Below, piece by piece: positions 36,140 through 45,487 of a stretch of DNA of 64,000 nt. Position 1 is the first letter of the stretch, and each line of letters starts with the position of its first letter. A program made the position numbers and the translations under genes. Below the pieces are notes generated by a model. That model was given only the letters and a program-made list of their open reading frames with translations. It searched no databases and was not told the origin of the DNA. Origin of the DNA: Planctomycetaceae bacterium (GTDB taxonomy: Bacteria > Planctomycetota > Planctomycetia > Pirellulales > Pirellulaceae); contig PAPJ01000007.1 in NCBI GenBank assembly GCA_002709045.1, positions 1 to 64,000 on the forward strand, written 5' to 3'.

Positions 36140-36523
36140 ATGTCACCAGCAGAGTTAATTCATCTTGCCACCGAGGTTCGGAAAAAGGCTTTCGCTCCAT
36201 TTTCACATTTTACGGTGGGGGCTGCCGTAGCCAATGCACAGGGGGATTACGCCGTTGGATGCAACGTTGAAAATGCGGCCTTTGGCAGCACGATTTGTGC
36301 AGAAGCCGGTGCGTTAAGCCAGGCGGTTGCTCAGGGCATCGAGGAGATAACCAACATTGCTATTGTTACTGAGACAGGTGCTGCGCCTTGTGGTAACTGC
36401 AGGCAGTTAATTGCACAACTGGCTCCGAACTGTCACGTACATCTGGCTTCGACTGCTGCCCTGCAAATCCGCACTCTCAGCATCCGCGAGCTACTGCCTG
36501 ACGCATTTACCTCGCTTGAATGA
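36140..36523 (+). CDS. cdd: Cytidine deaminase
   Basis: 127 residues from the ATG at 36140, with AGGA eight bases upstream; longer starts inside the phosphorylase gene are spurious. It deaminates (deoxy)cytidine to (deoxy)uridine. The zinc site is complete: the catalytic Glu in TICAEAGAL and two Cys ligands in APCGNCRQL. The substrate loop CNVENAAFGS is present. It is the last gene of the plus-strand salvage operon and stops 2 bp from the convergent amidase gene. Confidence 0.96.
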   Translation: MSPAELIHLATEVRKKAFAPFSHFTVGAAVANAQGDYAVGCNVENAAFGSTICAEAGALSQAVAQGIEEITNIAIVTETGAAPCGNCRQLIAQLAPNCHVHLASTAALQIRTLSIRELLPDAFTSLE

Positions 36524-36525
36524 TT

Positions 36526-37938
36526 TTATTTAAGTAACTCCGGCAATTGATTTGCAACCAAAGTGCATTGTTCAAATGCTCTCGCAAGTTGAAGCACCTC
36601 CAAGTCACGACGAAATCCAGCGACGATCTGCAGGCCGACGGGTAAACCCTCTAAAGTAAAACCGGCGGGAACAGAGATAGCAGGCATGCCGGTTGCAGTC
36701 ACAAAATAACAGGATTTCATCCAATCAACATAAGTCTCCATCTCGACATCATTAATCTTCTCGACAAATGGCTGCGTGATCGCGAAGGGAGCAACCTGAC
36801 TTACCGGTGCTATTAAATAATCAAACTTCTCAAAAAACTGTCTCGTCTTTTGAAAAAGAATCGTACGACGTTGCTGCGCCTTCCCTATCTCCGGGCCAGT
36901 CAATCTTCTACCTTGTTCAACATTCCACAGCACCGTCTCTTTTATCAAGGATTCATGTTCAGCGACTAGCGCACCAAATTTCATTTCAAAACGAAATGCT
37001 CTGAGAACCTTAAACACTTCATCTGCGCCATCAAAATCAAGGCAGGCGTCTTCTACAATACAGCCCAATTCCTCAAAAACAACTCGCTGTTTTTCAATCA
37101 CGTCGCGTACTTGTTGTTCCACCGGAAGACCACCCAATGTCGGGGCAAACGCAACGCGTTTACCGGTCATATCCACATCCAATGATCGCGCAAAGACCGA
37201 ACCGGGTTGTTGGAGGCTTAAGGGGGCACGATCATCCGGCCCGGCCATCACTTGCAACTGCAAGGCGATGTCCTCAACGTATCTTGCCATCGGCCCCTGC
37301 ACGCCGAAGGAAAACCAGGCATTATCACTTGGCCAACTCGGCACACGTCCGGTCGACGGTCGAAATCCTACAACATTACAGAAGTTTGCCGGATTACGCA
37401 GACTACCACCCATATCGCTACCATCAGCAATCGGCAGCATTCTGGTGGCTAAGGCCACCGCAGCACCACCGCTACTACCACCGCATGTTCTGGAAAGGTC
37501 ATATGGATTGCATGTCGCTCCGAAAACATTATTAAAGGTCTGCGATCCGGCTCCGAACTCCGGTGTATTAGTCTTGCCGAGTGTCACCACTCCGGCAGCA
37601 TTAAGACGTTCAATCAGTAATTCGTCCCGTTGAGGAATATTATCAGCATAGATTGGACTACCATAGGTGGTGCGAATGCCTTTGGTCATCACCAGATCTT
37701 TGTGTGCGATTGGCAAACCGTGTAATACTCCGGTTGCTTCACCTCGGGCTTGAGAATCATCTAATGCCTGAGCGCTAGCTTCAGCCTGCTCTTTGACCAG
37801 CGTCACGATCGCATTCACCGAGGGGTTTATTTTTTCTATCTGCGCGAGGTGTAGAGCAAGCAATTCACGTGCTGAAATATCGCGATTTTCGATCATTGCT
37901 CGCAATTGCACTGCCGACCGGTTTAAGACTTCATGCAT
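36526..37938 (-). CDS. Amidase-signature family hydrolase
   Basis: 470 residues. Ser-cisSer-Lys triad: Lys in GLPIAHKDLVMTKG, cis-Ser in DGSDMGGSLRNPAN and nucleophile Ser near GGSLRNPAN, with the Gly/Ser-rich CGGSSGGAAVALATRM between. C-terminal GLPVGLQIVAGF is typical. Substrate unknown. It is the third gene after upp and nupC, so a role in pyrimidine or purine amide breakdown is possible but unproven. It is not a GatA: the gatC and gatB partners are absent. Confidence 0.88.
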   Translation of the reverse strand: MHEVLNRSAVQLRAMIENRDISARELLALHLAQIEKINPSVNAIVTLVKEQAEASAQALDDSQARGEATGVLHGLPIAHKDLVMTKGIRTTYGSPIYADNIPQRDELLIERLNAAGVVTLGKTNTPEFGAGSQTFNNVFGATCNPYDLSRTCGGSSGGAAVALATRMLPIADGSDMGGSLRNPANFCNVVGFRPSTGRVPSWPSDNAWFSFGVQGPMARYVEDIALQLQVMAGPDDRAPLSLQQPGSVFARSLDVDMTGKRVAFAPTLGGLPVEQQVRDVIEKQRVVFEELGCIVEDACLDFDGADEVFKVLRAFRFEMKFGALVAEHESLIKETVLWNVEQGRRLTGPEIGKAQQRRTILFQKTRQFFEKFDYLIAPVSQVAPFAITQPFVEKINDVEMETYVDWMKSCYFVTATGMPAISVPAGFTLEGLPVGLQIVAGFRRDLEVLQLARAFEQCTLVANQLPELLK

Positions 37939-37957
37939 GGCTCATTTACCTTAAGAA

Positions 37958-39259
37958 TTAGAAACCAAACAGGCTAATGGCGTCACCATAGAGCATGCCG
38001 GCAAAACAGGCCGTCATAAATGCCGCCAATGTTCCCCCCAGCATCGCACGCAAGCTGAGTCGTGCCAAATCACTACGCCGCCCCTTAGCCAGACCGCCGA
38101 TGCCAGCGATTTGAATTCCAATAGAGCCAAAGTTTGCGAAACCGCATAAAGCATAGGTCAAAATCATCGAAGTTCGGTCGCTGAGCGCTGTTGCAGGATC
38201 GGCTTGTACTTCAGCCAGTAGATCATAGGCAATAAATTCATTCGCGATCAACTTGTAACTCAGTAACTCGCCGGCTTTCAGGCATTCTGCCGAGTCTATC
38301 CCCATCACCCAGGCAAGCGGGGCAAACAAATAGCCCATTGTTGTTTCCAACTTCCATTGATAATCGACCGTTGCTTCACCGGACACTAAATTTACTGACC
38401 ACTCGACGACCTCTCCGGAAAAAGAAAAGCACCACTTAGCCATCGCCAGCAATGCCATAAACGCAATTAGCATCGCCCCAACGTTAAGCGCCAGTTTCAG
38501 GCCCACACTTGCGCCCTGAGTGGCCGCGTCGACCACATTAACCGGGCCATCGTTTTGTTTGGCAATAACGACACCGCTTCCCAAAGTCTGCGGCTTATCA
38601 ACTTCGGGCTGCAGTAGTTTTGCAACCACCAACGCAGCCGGCGCGGAGATCACCGAGGCACTCACCAAGTGAGTGGCATCAATGCCCATGCCAATATAAG
38701 CTGCCAAGATACCGCCCGATATGGTCGCAAATCCACCGACCATCAGCGACATTAACTCTGAATTCGTCATTTTTTCGATATAGGGTTTCACGACCAATGG
38801 CGCCTCTGTCTGCCCAACAAACACATTCGCAGCGGCTGCTAATGTTTCGGCTCCCGAAGTCCTGAAAGTAATACGCATCAACCAGGCCATGGCCTGCACA
38901 ATCGGCTGCATCAAACGTAAATAATAAAGAATGCCCATCAGCGATGAAAAGAAAATGATGGTTGGCAGCACTTTGAAAGCGAAAAAGAATTCTTCGAAAT
39001 TAGTACCAAACACGCTTTTCGAACCTTCGTCCACAAAATCCAACATCCCGGAAAACATATTGCCCAACATCGTAAACAATATATTCCCTTCTGTAGTCCG
39101 CATTACCAACAGGGCGAGCACCAGTTGCAAACCAAGACCGCCAACCAAAACACGGTAATTGCGTACAGACCTGTTCTTCCCCATGGCCCATGCCAGTAGC
39201 AGCATCGCCAGAATACCGAGTCCACTAATCAATCTCAGACTGTCGTCGGATTCTCCCAT
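37958..39259 (-). CDS. nupC: Concentrative nucleoside transporter (NupC family)
   Basis: 433 residues, about ten membrane segments. CNT-family hallmarks: GQTEAPLVVKPYIEKMTNSE (substrate site), GGFATISGGILAAYIGMGI, and ALCGFANFGSIGIQIAGIGG. It imports nucleosides with Na+ or H+. It lies between upp and the amidase gene and supplies the salvage enzymes encoded opposite. Confidence 0.94.
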   Translation of the reverse strand: MGESDDSLRLISGLGILAMLLLAWAMGKNRSVRNYRVLVGGLGLQLVLALLVMRTTEGNILFTMLGNMFSGMLDFVDEGSKSVFGTNFEEFFFAFKVLPTIIFFSSLMGILYYLRLMQPIVQAMAWLMRITFRTSGAETLAAAANVFVGQTEAPLVVKPYIEKMTNSELMSLMVGGFATISGGILAAYIGMGIDATHLVSASVISAPAALVVAKLLQPEVDKPQTLGSGVVIAKQNDGPVNVVDAATQGASVGLKLALNVGAMLIAFMALLAMAKWCFSFSGEVVEWSVNLVSGEATVDYQWKLETTMGYLFAPLAWVMGIDSAECLKAGELLSYKLIANEFIAYDLLAEVQADPATALSDRTSMILTYALCGFANFGSIGIQIAGIGGLAKGRRSDLARLSLRAMLGGTLAAFMTACFAGMLYGDAISLFGF

Positions 39260-39306
39260 ATTTGCTTTTCACTCTCTCCGTATTACTTAAACATCGGTGC
39301 GTTGTA

Positions 39307-39933
39307 CTAAACGGTGCCGAAATAACGGTCTCCGGCATCTCCCAATCCTGGCAGGATGTAATTAATATCATTCAAGCCATCATCAATACTACAGGCTGTC
39401 ACCGGTACATCCGGAAATGCTTCCTGCAAATTCACAATTCCCTCGGGAGCAGCAATAACGCATCCAAACGAGATTTTCTCGATGCCACGCTTTCTCAAAG
39501 CTGAGATTGCTGCTATTGCTGACCCGCCTGTTGCCAACATCGGGTCCACTACAATAGCTGAATCGACTGAAGGTGACTCCTGTAGTTTGTTGTAATAGGG
39601 TACAGGTGTCGCAGTTTGTTCATCTCGATACATACCTAAATGGAATATATGCACTTCGGGTAATAACTCGCGAAATGGCTGCACGAGCGCCAAACCCGCT
39701 CGCAAAATCGGCACGACTGCCACCTGTTCGCTGATAACAGCCCCTTCTGTCGGCATCAACGGAGTATCGATTGGTACCGTTTCAGTCACAAGGCCTCCGG
39801 TTAAATCCATTGCTAGAAATAAGCCTAGTTTGTCTAATGCCTGTCTAAAACAACTGATGTCTGTGTTTACATCTCGCAGGATCGACAGGTAATGTTTGAC
39901 GATTACGTGATTTATTTCAAATACATTACTCAA
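39307..39933 (-). CDS. upp: Uracil phosphoribosyltransferase
   Basis: 208 residues. It makes UMP from uracil and PRPP. Seen: PILRAGLALVQPFRELLP, the PRPP loop VVDPMLATGGSAIAAISAL, and the uracil-binding end YILPGLGDAGDRYFGT. First gene of a minus-strand operon upp-nupC-amidase. The product complements the phosphorylase, which releases uracil. Confidence 0.95.
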   Translation of the reverse strand: MSNVFEINHVIVKHYLSILRDVNTDISCFRQALDKLGLFLAMDLTGGLVTETVPIDTPLMPTEGAVISEQVAVVPILRAGLALVQPFRELLPEVHIFHLGMYRDEQTATPVPYYNKLQESPSVDSAIVVDPMLATGGSAIAAISALRKRGIEKISFGCVIAAPEGIVNLQEAFPDVPVTACSIDDGLNDINYILPGLGDAGDRYFGTV

Positions 39934-40143
39934 AACTTCCTACTTTCCCTAAACAGACTCCCTAGCAAGGTTAACCTCTGCCGTACAAACCGGACGGCTG
40001 CCTTAATATTAATCGAAACGGATTCTAAATTCACTTGCCACGCCGTGGTTAAAAGCTAACATCGAAATAAATAGCTCTTTTCGTAGTCAAACTTTTTGGG
40101 CTTTTACCATCCAACTCCTTTATCAGACATTTATGGTTTTACC

Positions 40144-41124
40144 ATGCGAAAACAACCATTACTCGCAGTTTTGCTATTGTTGTTCATCAGTTCGGGGCGG
40201 CTACTTGCTGTTAATCCAACGACCATTCAGAAATACATAACAGACCTTCGTCACGCCGACCATGAAATCTGGTATTTGACAACACGGCAGTTGCCTCAAT
40301 ATGAAAATCTTGAGCAATCTGTAGGAGACATCGGTTACTACAAGATGGAGGGTAAAGCCTGGAATAAAAAGGATGCTGCTGAATTCAATTCGGCTGAAGA
40401 TTTGGATACCATGATCGTGGTGCACGGAAGCCCGGCGACAGTCTCTTTAGTTTCCGAGGTCTGCTTGGATGTCTATTGGCATATTCAAAAGGTAATCCCA
40501 GAGTCCAAGACACGCATGCGTTTTGTTATTTGGTCCTGGCCTGCGGATCGTCAGGTAACCGGTCTTGTAAAAGAATTCCGTGATCAGGCACGGCGTGCTC
40601 AGCCTCAGGGATATTATCTTGGTCATGTGATCGATCAATGCCGCGCCAAAAACGATACGGTCCTCGTTGGCTACAGCATGGGAGCACGGGTTGCCAGCTG
40701 TGCACTGCATCTGCTTGCAGGCGGTAAATCCGAATTTGCCCCAACATTGAAACCAATCTCGAACAAGAAGGTATCATATCTCGTTGTCGCCGGAGCGATT
40801 AACCGGGATTGGCTGGAACCGGGGCAACACTTTGGCGAAGCTCTCAAATCAACTAACCGTTTTCTTAACGTCTACAACAGCACCGACCCTCTGCTTAAAC
40901 GGTATCCCAAGCTTTACCCAAAAGGAAAGTCACGTCCGGAAGCAACAGGGTATAAAGGATTATACAGTCATGCCAATCTGGATGACTTTGGTATCCAGAT
41001 AGACGAAATCAATGTCTCAGCAGCAGCAGGTAAGTCACATGATATACGATATATTACACGTGATATTGAGACACTGAAAAAGATCTGGTCCCGCTTGCTA
41101 ATGCCGGTTTTTGATGACAATTAA
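40144..41124 (+). CDS. Secreted alpha/beta hydrolase
   Basis: 326 residues from the ATG at 40144, which starts a signal peptide (MRKQPLLAVLLLLFISSGRL). An alpha/beta-hydrolase core is indicated by MIVVHGSPATVSLV (oxyanion strand) and the nucleophile elbow LVGYSMGARVASCAL, with the Ser in GYSMG; a His near YSHANLDDFG could complete the triad. It resembles esterase-like DUF900 proteins. Substrate unknown. No operon partner on this strand. Confidence 0.8.
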   Translation: MRKQPLLAVLLLLFISSGRLLAVNPTTIQKYITDLRHADHEIWYLTTRQLPQYENLEQSVGDIGYYKMEGKAWNKKDAAEFNSAEDLDTMIVVHGSPATVSLVSEVCLDVYWHIQKVIPESKTRMRFVIWSWPADRQVTGLVKEFRDQARRAQPQGYYLGHVIDQCRAKNDTVLVGYSMGARVASCALHLLAGGKSEFAPTLKPISNKKVSYLVVAGAINRDWLEPGQHFGEALKSTNRFLNVYNSTDPLLKRYPKLYPKGKSRPEATGYKGLYSHANLDDFGIQIDEINVSAAAGKSHDIRYITRDIETLKKIWSRLLMPVFDDN

Positions 41125-41144
41125 ACTGCTAGGGAAATGCCCGC

Positions 41145-42011
41145 TTACTTTTGAGCTGCTTCAAAAACGTCTTTGGCTAGTTTTTCCTGAATTTCAGACA
41201 GCTCCGGGTTAGGCTTTGAAGCTCCCTTTTCTTTACCAACAATCCAGCGAATACCTCCGACAATTGATTTTTGGAAGGTTTCGCTTGTCCAGATATCTTC
41301 GCGATGTCCAAGACTCATATGGAAAACCTTACCTTCGCCGTAGCTTTTACACCAGCAAATTGGTATGTGATAAGGCTTTTTGAGCGACGTCTTTTCCATA
41401 TTCAAACTCATCAAAACCCGCACCTTTTCGGGTTGCCAATTTTTGAACTGGTAGATTTCGTCTTTCAAAGTAATTTCCTCACCCCAGGCTTTGACAATCG
41501 GATGCTTAGGTTCATGATTGGTAATCGTCACCGTCGAACCACTTCCCCAGGGATGACCGTTAAACGAACCCCCAATCATATCCCAGTAAGGCTCATAATC
41601 TTTGAAGGTATCCGCCGCAGAGTGCGTGCCAATAAATCCATGTCCTTTTTGCTTCAGCCAGTCGTTGAAGAAATAATCAAGGTCTTCCTGAGCGATCGGT
41701 AATTTACCTGTCGTATAAAACATCACGATGTCGTAATGCTCGAGCTTGTCTTTAGTGAAATCTTTTGTCACATCCTGCGTACAATCCACACGGAACTCAT
41801 TACTTGAAATACCAAGCTCTGTCATCACTCGTTCTGACACGGACAGATTGCCTTCTTTTCGATTCACACTTCCGTGTCGAAATCCGGCACTCTGGGTTAC
41901 AAACAGAATGCGTACTGGACCGTCTTTACCCTCTGCATCATCCAACTCTCCAAAGCCAGTGACTAGGGAAAGTAGTGTCAGCATGATGAATATTCGTCGT
42001 TTAGGTGACAT
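41145..42011 (-). CDS. ThuA-domain secreted protein
   Basis: 288 residues with a signal peptide. The ThuA (trehalose-utilisation-like) domain covers most of the protein: ILFVTQSAGFRHGSV, YDIVMFYTTGKLPI, KQKGHGFIGTHSAADTF and MIGGSFNGHPWGSG, then SYGEGKVFHMSLGHRED. It is a class I glutamine amidotransferase-like fold often tied to sugar metabolism. It is the last gene of the operon that begins at 49340, 24 bp after the cytochrome-WD40 gene. Confidence 0.9.
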   Translation of the reverse strand: MSPKRRIFIMLTLLSLVTGFGELDDAEGKDGPVRILFVTQSAGFRHGSVNRKEGNLSVSERVMTELGISSNEFRVDCTQDVTKDFTKDKLEHYDIVMFYTTGKLPIAQEDLDYFFNDWLKQKGHGFIGTHSAADTFKDYEPYWDMIGGSFNGHPWGSGSTVTITNHEPKHPIVKAWGEEITLKDEIYQFKNWQPEKVRVLMSLNMEKTSLKKPYHIPICWCKSYGEGKVFHMSLGHREDIWTSETFQKSIVGGIRWIVGKEKGASKPNPELSEIQEKLAKDVFEAAQK

Positions 42012-42035
42012 GTTATTTAATCCTTATCAAATACG

Positions 42036-45000
42036 TTATTTTTCGGCATTAGCCTGAGGACTAACGACATTAAGTCGCATAGCCAAGGTACATTGGTTCC
42101 CCTCAACATTCGCCTGAGCGTAAAAAAGACGGCTCTGTTCAGGAATCCAGTCTTCGGCTGCTAAAAATACAGTTCGTTGCGTCTGACCTTCAACGATCAG
42201 TACGCCATTGAGTCCGATATCATTTACGATCACGCCATGTGGTAAATTAAATACATCAAAAGCGATCCGCCCAGCAAATCCTCGACGCTCGACACTCAGG
42301 CGAATCTGTGTTTCCTGCCCAGGCACAATATTTACCTCGGCAACGACTGGTATTTCAACCGGCGGGCGCACCAGACCTTCCCGGGTGGCTGACAACTTAA
42401 AGCGTCCCAAAGTATGCTGCTTAAACTTTGCCGAGTGTTTGAAAACAGCTAACAAAATCCGGCCTGCCGTAACTTCCAGCGGACTCACGAGCTCTAGTTC
42501 CACAAAGTGAGAGGGATCCTCTTCGTTTCGGGGAACAGCATACACGTCGCCCTCACCTTTTTTCGCAATCGCCCAGGCTGTCTCAGAGTCTCCATCAACT
42601 ATCCACGCGGGATTAAATCCTTCCTGAGTGTAATCTGCGAAGACGGCGTCAAACTCCAGCTTCTCTTTAGCGGTGGGATCCGCCGGGTCTACGAGATACA
42701 GCTCAAGTTCACTTAAAACAAGATTACCGTTATCGGGATTACGCCCGGGGGCACCAGCAGGGAGGGTTTGATCACCCAGAACATCCAGGCGGATACCTGT
42801 CAGCTTACCGGTCTGCAAACCGTATTTGACCGTATAAAGATCATTTTCAGGCGTTTCCCCGGTTGCCAATAACGACTGATCCTCTTTTTTTATCAGCTCG
42901 GTTTTTCCTTCTGTAAACCAGGCCATGGGTTTTAACACCTGGTATTCCCGGTCGTCACGACTCCAGAATTCCGTGGCCGGGAGTTCCGTGACTGTGACTG
43001 GTGTCATATGAGCGACCACCTTCGAAGCATCGGCAATCTTCATTTCGCCGAGAACGCCTCCGTCTATCATCACGTCCTGCCCGCTAATCACCGCTTTAGC
43101 AGTAACTTTACCCCATTGATTACCTTGCGGTGCGTTGGCATGAGCATGAGCATGAACGACTCCGCGAGTCTGTGTATGCCCGGCTTGTATGACCAGTGGC
43201 GATGTGGCAGTAAAGCCGGCCGGCATATTTGTAATGTCAATTTGAATCGGCCCGTTATAACCATCGATGCGATTCGCCGAAATGGTAAACGCTTTTCCAC
43301 CGCCGCGATTAATCGTCGGATTAGCACCACCAATAGTAACACCATACGACGGCTCGGGGCGTCTTACAATCACATCATAGTGAAAGGCGTCTCCATGATG
43401 ATCACGAACATCGCTTATCCGTAAAAAGTATCGTCCATCCGCGGGTGCGGCGAAATGGAGTTTAGAATCCCGTCCTTGTTTACGATCAGAGGAATCGTCA
43501 TTTTCGTAATTCACTGTAAACACCGGCAAACCATTATCCGGTAATTGAGTACCAACAGGGTAAGGCCTGACGACGTAGGCGACCTGCCCCAACGGATGAG
43601 ACCGCGGGGTAGTGTCAAAATACCCCTGACGGGCGCCATTTTCCGGATAGAAAAGCGAATCGGAATCCGGACCACGCCGCTGCCTGAAGTGTTTCAACAC
43701 CTCACCGTTAACGTACAAATATTCATCCAAATCTGTTTCGTCGTAGTTTGCAAAACGGAACCCTTTTTGATCTGAACTCACCGATCGAAATTCAATCAGA
43801 CTGTCTCTCAGGGAACGCAGAACTACACGCGGCACGGGTATACCACTGGAATCCAAAATCTCAATTTTAGAATCCAGCATGGACTTATTCCGCTCTGCAT
43901 TTACCTCCAGGATCCACTGATCTCCACGGATGGCATCGAAACCGAACAGATCGTCTTCAATCGCTACGGTTCGATCTTTCTTTTCGGGGTTAAAAATTTT
44001 TCCCTGAAAATTAACTGGTAGTGAGATTACTTTAGCGGTCTGCACTGAATTATTCGGTTCCTCTTCCTGAATCGCTGGAATTTCAGCACGCGGAATCACT
44101 CCCTCATATCGAACGACCGGCATAAAGTCCTCCAGCGCATCAGCGTTAAAGACTTCTCCGGTCTGCCCCTTTGCTGTTTCATAAACGTCGACACTTCCAT
44201 CCAGTCGCCCGGCTACAAACCCACGACTTGCAATGGGGGCCACGGCCGATACCCAGTCTGCCGGAGACGAATATGACGCGATATTGGCCATCAGGGTTGT
44301 ATCCCAGAGTTTGACGAGATTATCCTCTCCGGCGCTAAGCATTCTTGAACCATCCAACGAATAGGCGATATCGACGATTGCCTGTTCATGGGCGTACACG
44401 CTGCTCAATAAAGGATTAGTACCTTCTTTAAAGTTACTACTTAAACTCCAGGTACGAATACGATTATCCACACCAGCAGCTGCGAGCGTTTTACCATCGG
44501 GCGCGATCGCTATGCAATAAAGTTCCTTTTGCGGTTCTTTCAACGTTTCAAGACGTTTGCCGGTTTCTAAATCCCAAAGCTTAACTGTCCGATCACCACT
44601 GGCCGTCGCCACCATTTTACCGTTCGGATGAAATGCCACGTCATAAACTGCTCCGTTATGACCTTCAATCTCCTGTAGTTTCGCCCCGTCCTCAATTTTC
44701 CAGATAATCAGTCGCTTGTCATAACCCACCGACGCGAGCACTGAATTATCGGACGATATCTTAGCCGCATAAACGCTATCCCGGTGGCCACGAGACCTGC
44801 GAATCAGTGACCAGTCAACTGTCTTAAACAAGGATATTTCACCAAACAGACCCGTTTCGCCGGCCCCGGCGACCAAGAGCGATCCGTCTTTACTGAAGGC
44901 CACCCCATTAACAACTCCTGTGAGACCGTCGAGCAAAGCGATCTGTTTACCCTCAGACAATGTCTTAATCTCGACACGACCATACTGTGCAATGGCCAGC

Positions 45001-45470
45001 AATTCTCCATCGGGACTAACTGCCACTGAATTAATCGGATCCCGGACTTTCCCCAGCAATTCAATCTTGGGAGTGATCAGCATCGGCTGCACCGCATTTC
45101 CGTCTGGACCTCTAGCTCCCGAAGCAATCCATGTCCTCAGCATTTCCAGTTCCGTTTCACTGGGAGCATCATTACCCTCAGGCGGCATTTTGGGTTTTGC
45201 TTCTCCGGTGATTACTCTAACCAAGCGACTGAGATCCGCCCGACCCGGTAATAGTACCGCCCCACCCTTGCCGCCTTTGATTAATCCGTCAAATGATTCA
45301 AGATTGAGACCACCTTCTGCATCATCAGCGTTGTGACAGGCTACGCAATATTTTGTCAAAAGCGGAGCCACCTCAGAATTAAATCCCGGCACGTTGTTTT
45401 TCTGCGGAATCTGCCCCTGAAGGGAACTACAACAAACAACGAACATAAATACGAAAATACTTTTCTTCAT
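42036..45470 (-). CDS. Cytochrome c (PSCyt1-type) fused to WD40 repeats
   Basis: 1144 residues from the ATG at 45470, with AGGGGA before it. A signal peptide (MKKSIFVFMFVVCCSSLQ) is followed by a planctomycete-type cytochrome domain (about 30-130) with heme motif CVACH in LLTKYCVACHNADD and KPKMPPEGNDAPSETELEML. Then come WD40 repeats (~150-480; for example GHRDSVYAAKISSDNSVLAS) forming a propeller. The C-terminal 650 residues contain beta domains of pre-peptidase or discoidin type. It lies between the DUF1549/1553 protein and ThuA. Likely exported and membrane- or wall-bound; substrate unknown. Confidence 0.9.
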   Translation of the reverse strand: MKKSIFVFMFVVCCSSLQGQIPQKNNVPGFNSEVAPLLTKYCVACHNADDAEGGLNLESFDGLIKGGKGGAVLLPGRADLSRLVRVITGEAKPKMPPEGNDAPSETELEMLRTWIASGARGPDGNAVQPMLITPKIELLGKVRDPINSVAVSPDGELLAIAQYGRVEIKTLSEGKQIALLDGLTGVVNGVAFSKDGSLLVAGAGETGLFGEISLFKTVDWSLIRRSRGHRDSVYAAKISSDNSVLASVGYDKRLIIWKIEDGAKLQEIEGHNGAVYDVAFHPNGKMVATASGDRTVKLWDLETGKRLETLKEPQKELYCIAIAPDGKTLAAAGVDNRIRTWSLSSNFKEGTNPLLSSVYAHEQAIVDIAYSLDGSRMLSAGEDNLVKLWDTTLMANIASYSSPADWVSAVAPIASRGFVAGRLDGSVDVYETAKGQTGEVFNADALEDFMPVVRYEGVIPRAEIPAIQEEEPNNSVQTAKVISLPVNFQGKIFNPEKKDRTVAIEDDLFGFDAIRGDQWILEVNAERNKSMLDSKIEILDSSGIPVPRVVLRSLRDSLIEFRSVSSDQKGFRFANYDETDLDEYLYVNGEVLKHFRQRRGPDSDSLFYPENGARQGYFDTTPRSHPLGQVAYVVRPYPVGTQLPDNGLPVFTVNYENDDSSDRKQGRDSKLHFAAPADGRYFLRISDVRDHHGDAFHYDVIVRRPEPSYGVTIGGANPTINRGGGKAFTISANRIDGYNGPIQIDITNMPAGFTATSPLVIQAGHTQTRGVVHAHAHANAPQGNQWGKVTAKAVISGQDVMIDGGVLGEMKIADASKVVAHMTPVTVTELPATEFWSRDDREYQVLKPMAWFTEGKTELIKKEDQSLLATGETPENDLYTVKYGLQTGKLTGIRLDVLGDQTLPAGAPGRNPDNGNLVLSELELYLVDPADPTAKEKLEFDAVFADYTQEGFNPAWIVDGDSETAWAIAKKGEGDVYAVPRNEEDPSHFVELELVSPLEVTAGRILLAVFKHSAKFKQHTLGRFKLSATREGLVRPPVEIPVVAEVNIVPGQETQIRLSVERRGFAGRIAFDVFNLPHGVIVNDIGLNGVLIVEGQTQRTVFLAAEDWIPEQSRLFYAQANVEGNQCTLAMRLNVVSPQANAEK

Positions 45471-45487
45471 GATGCATCCCCTTTCTA

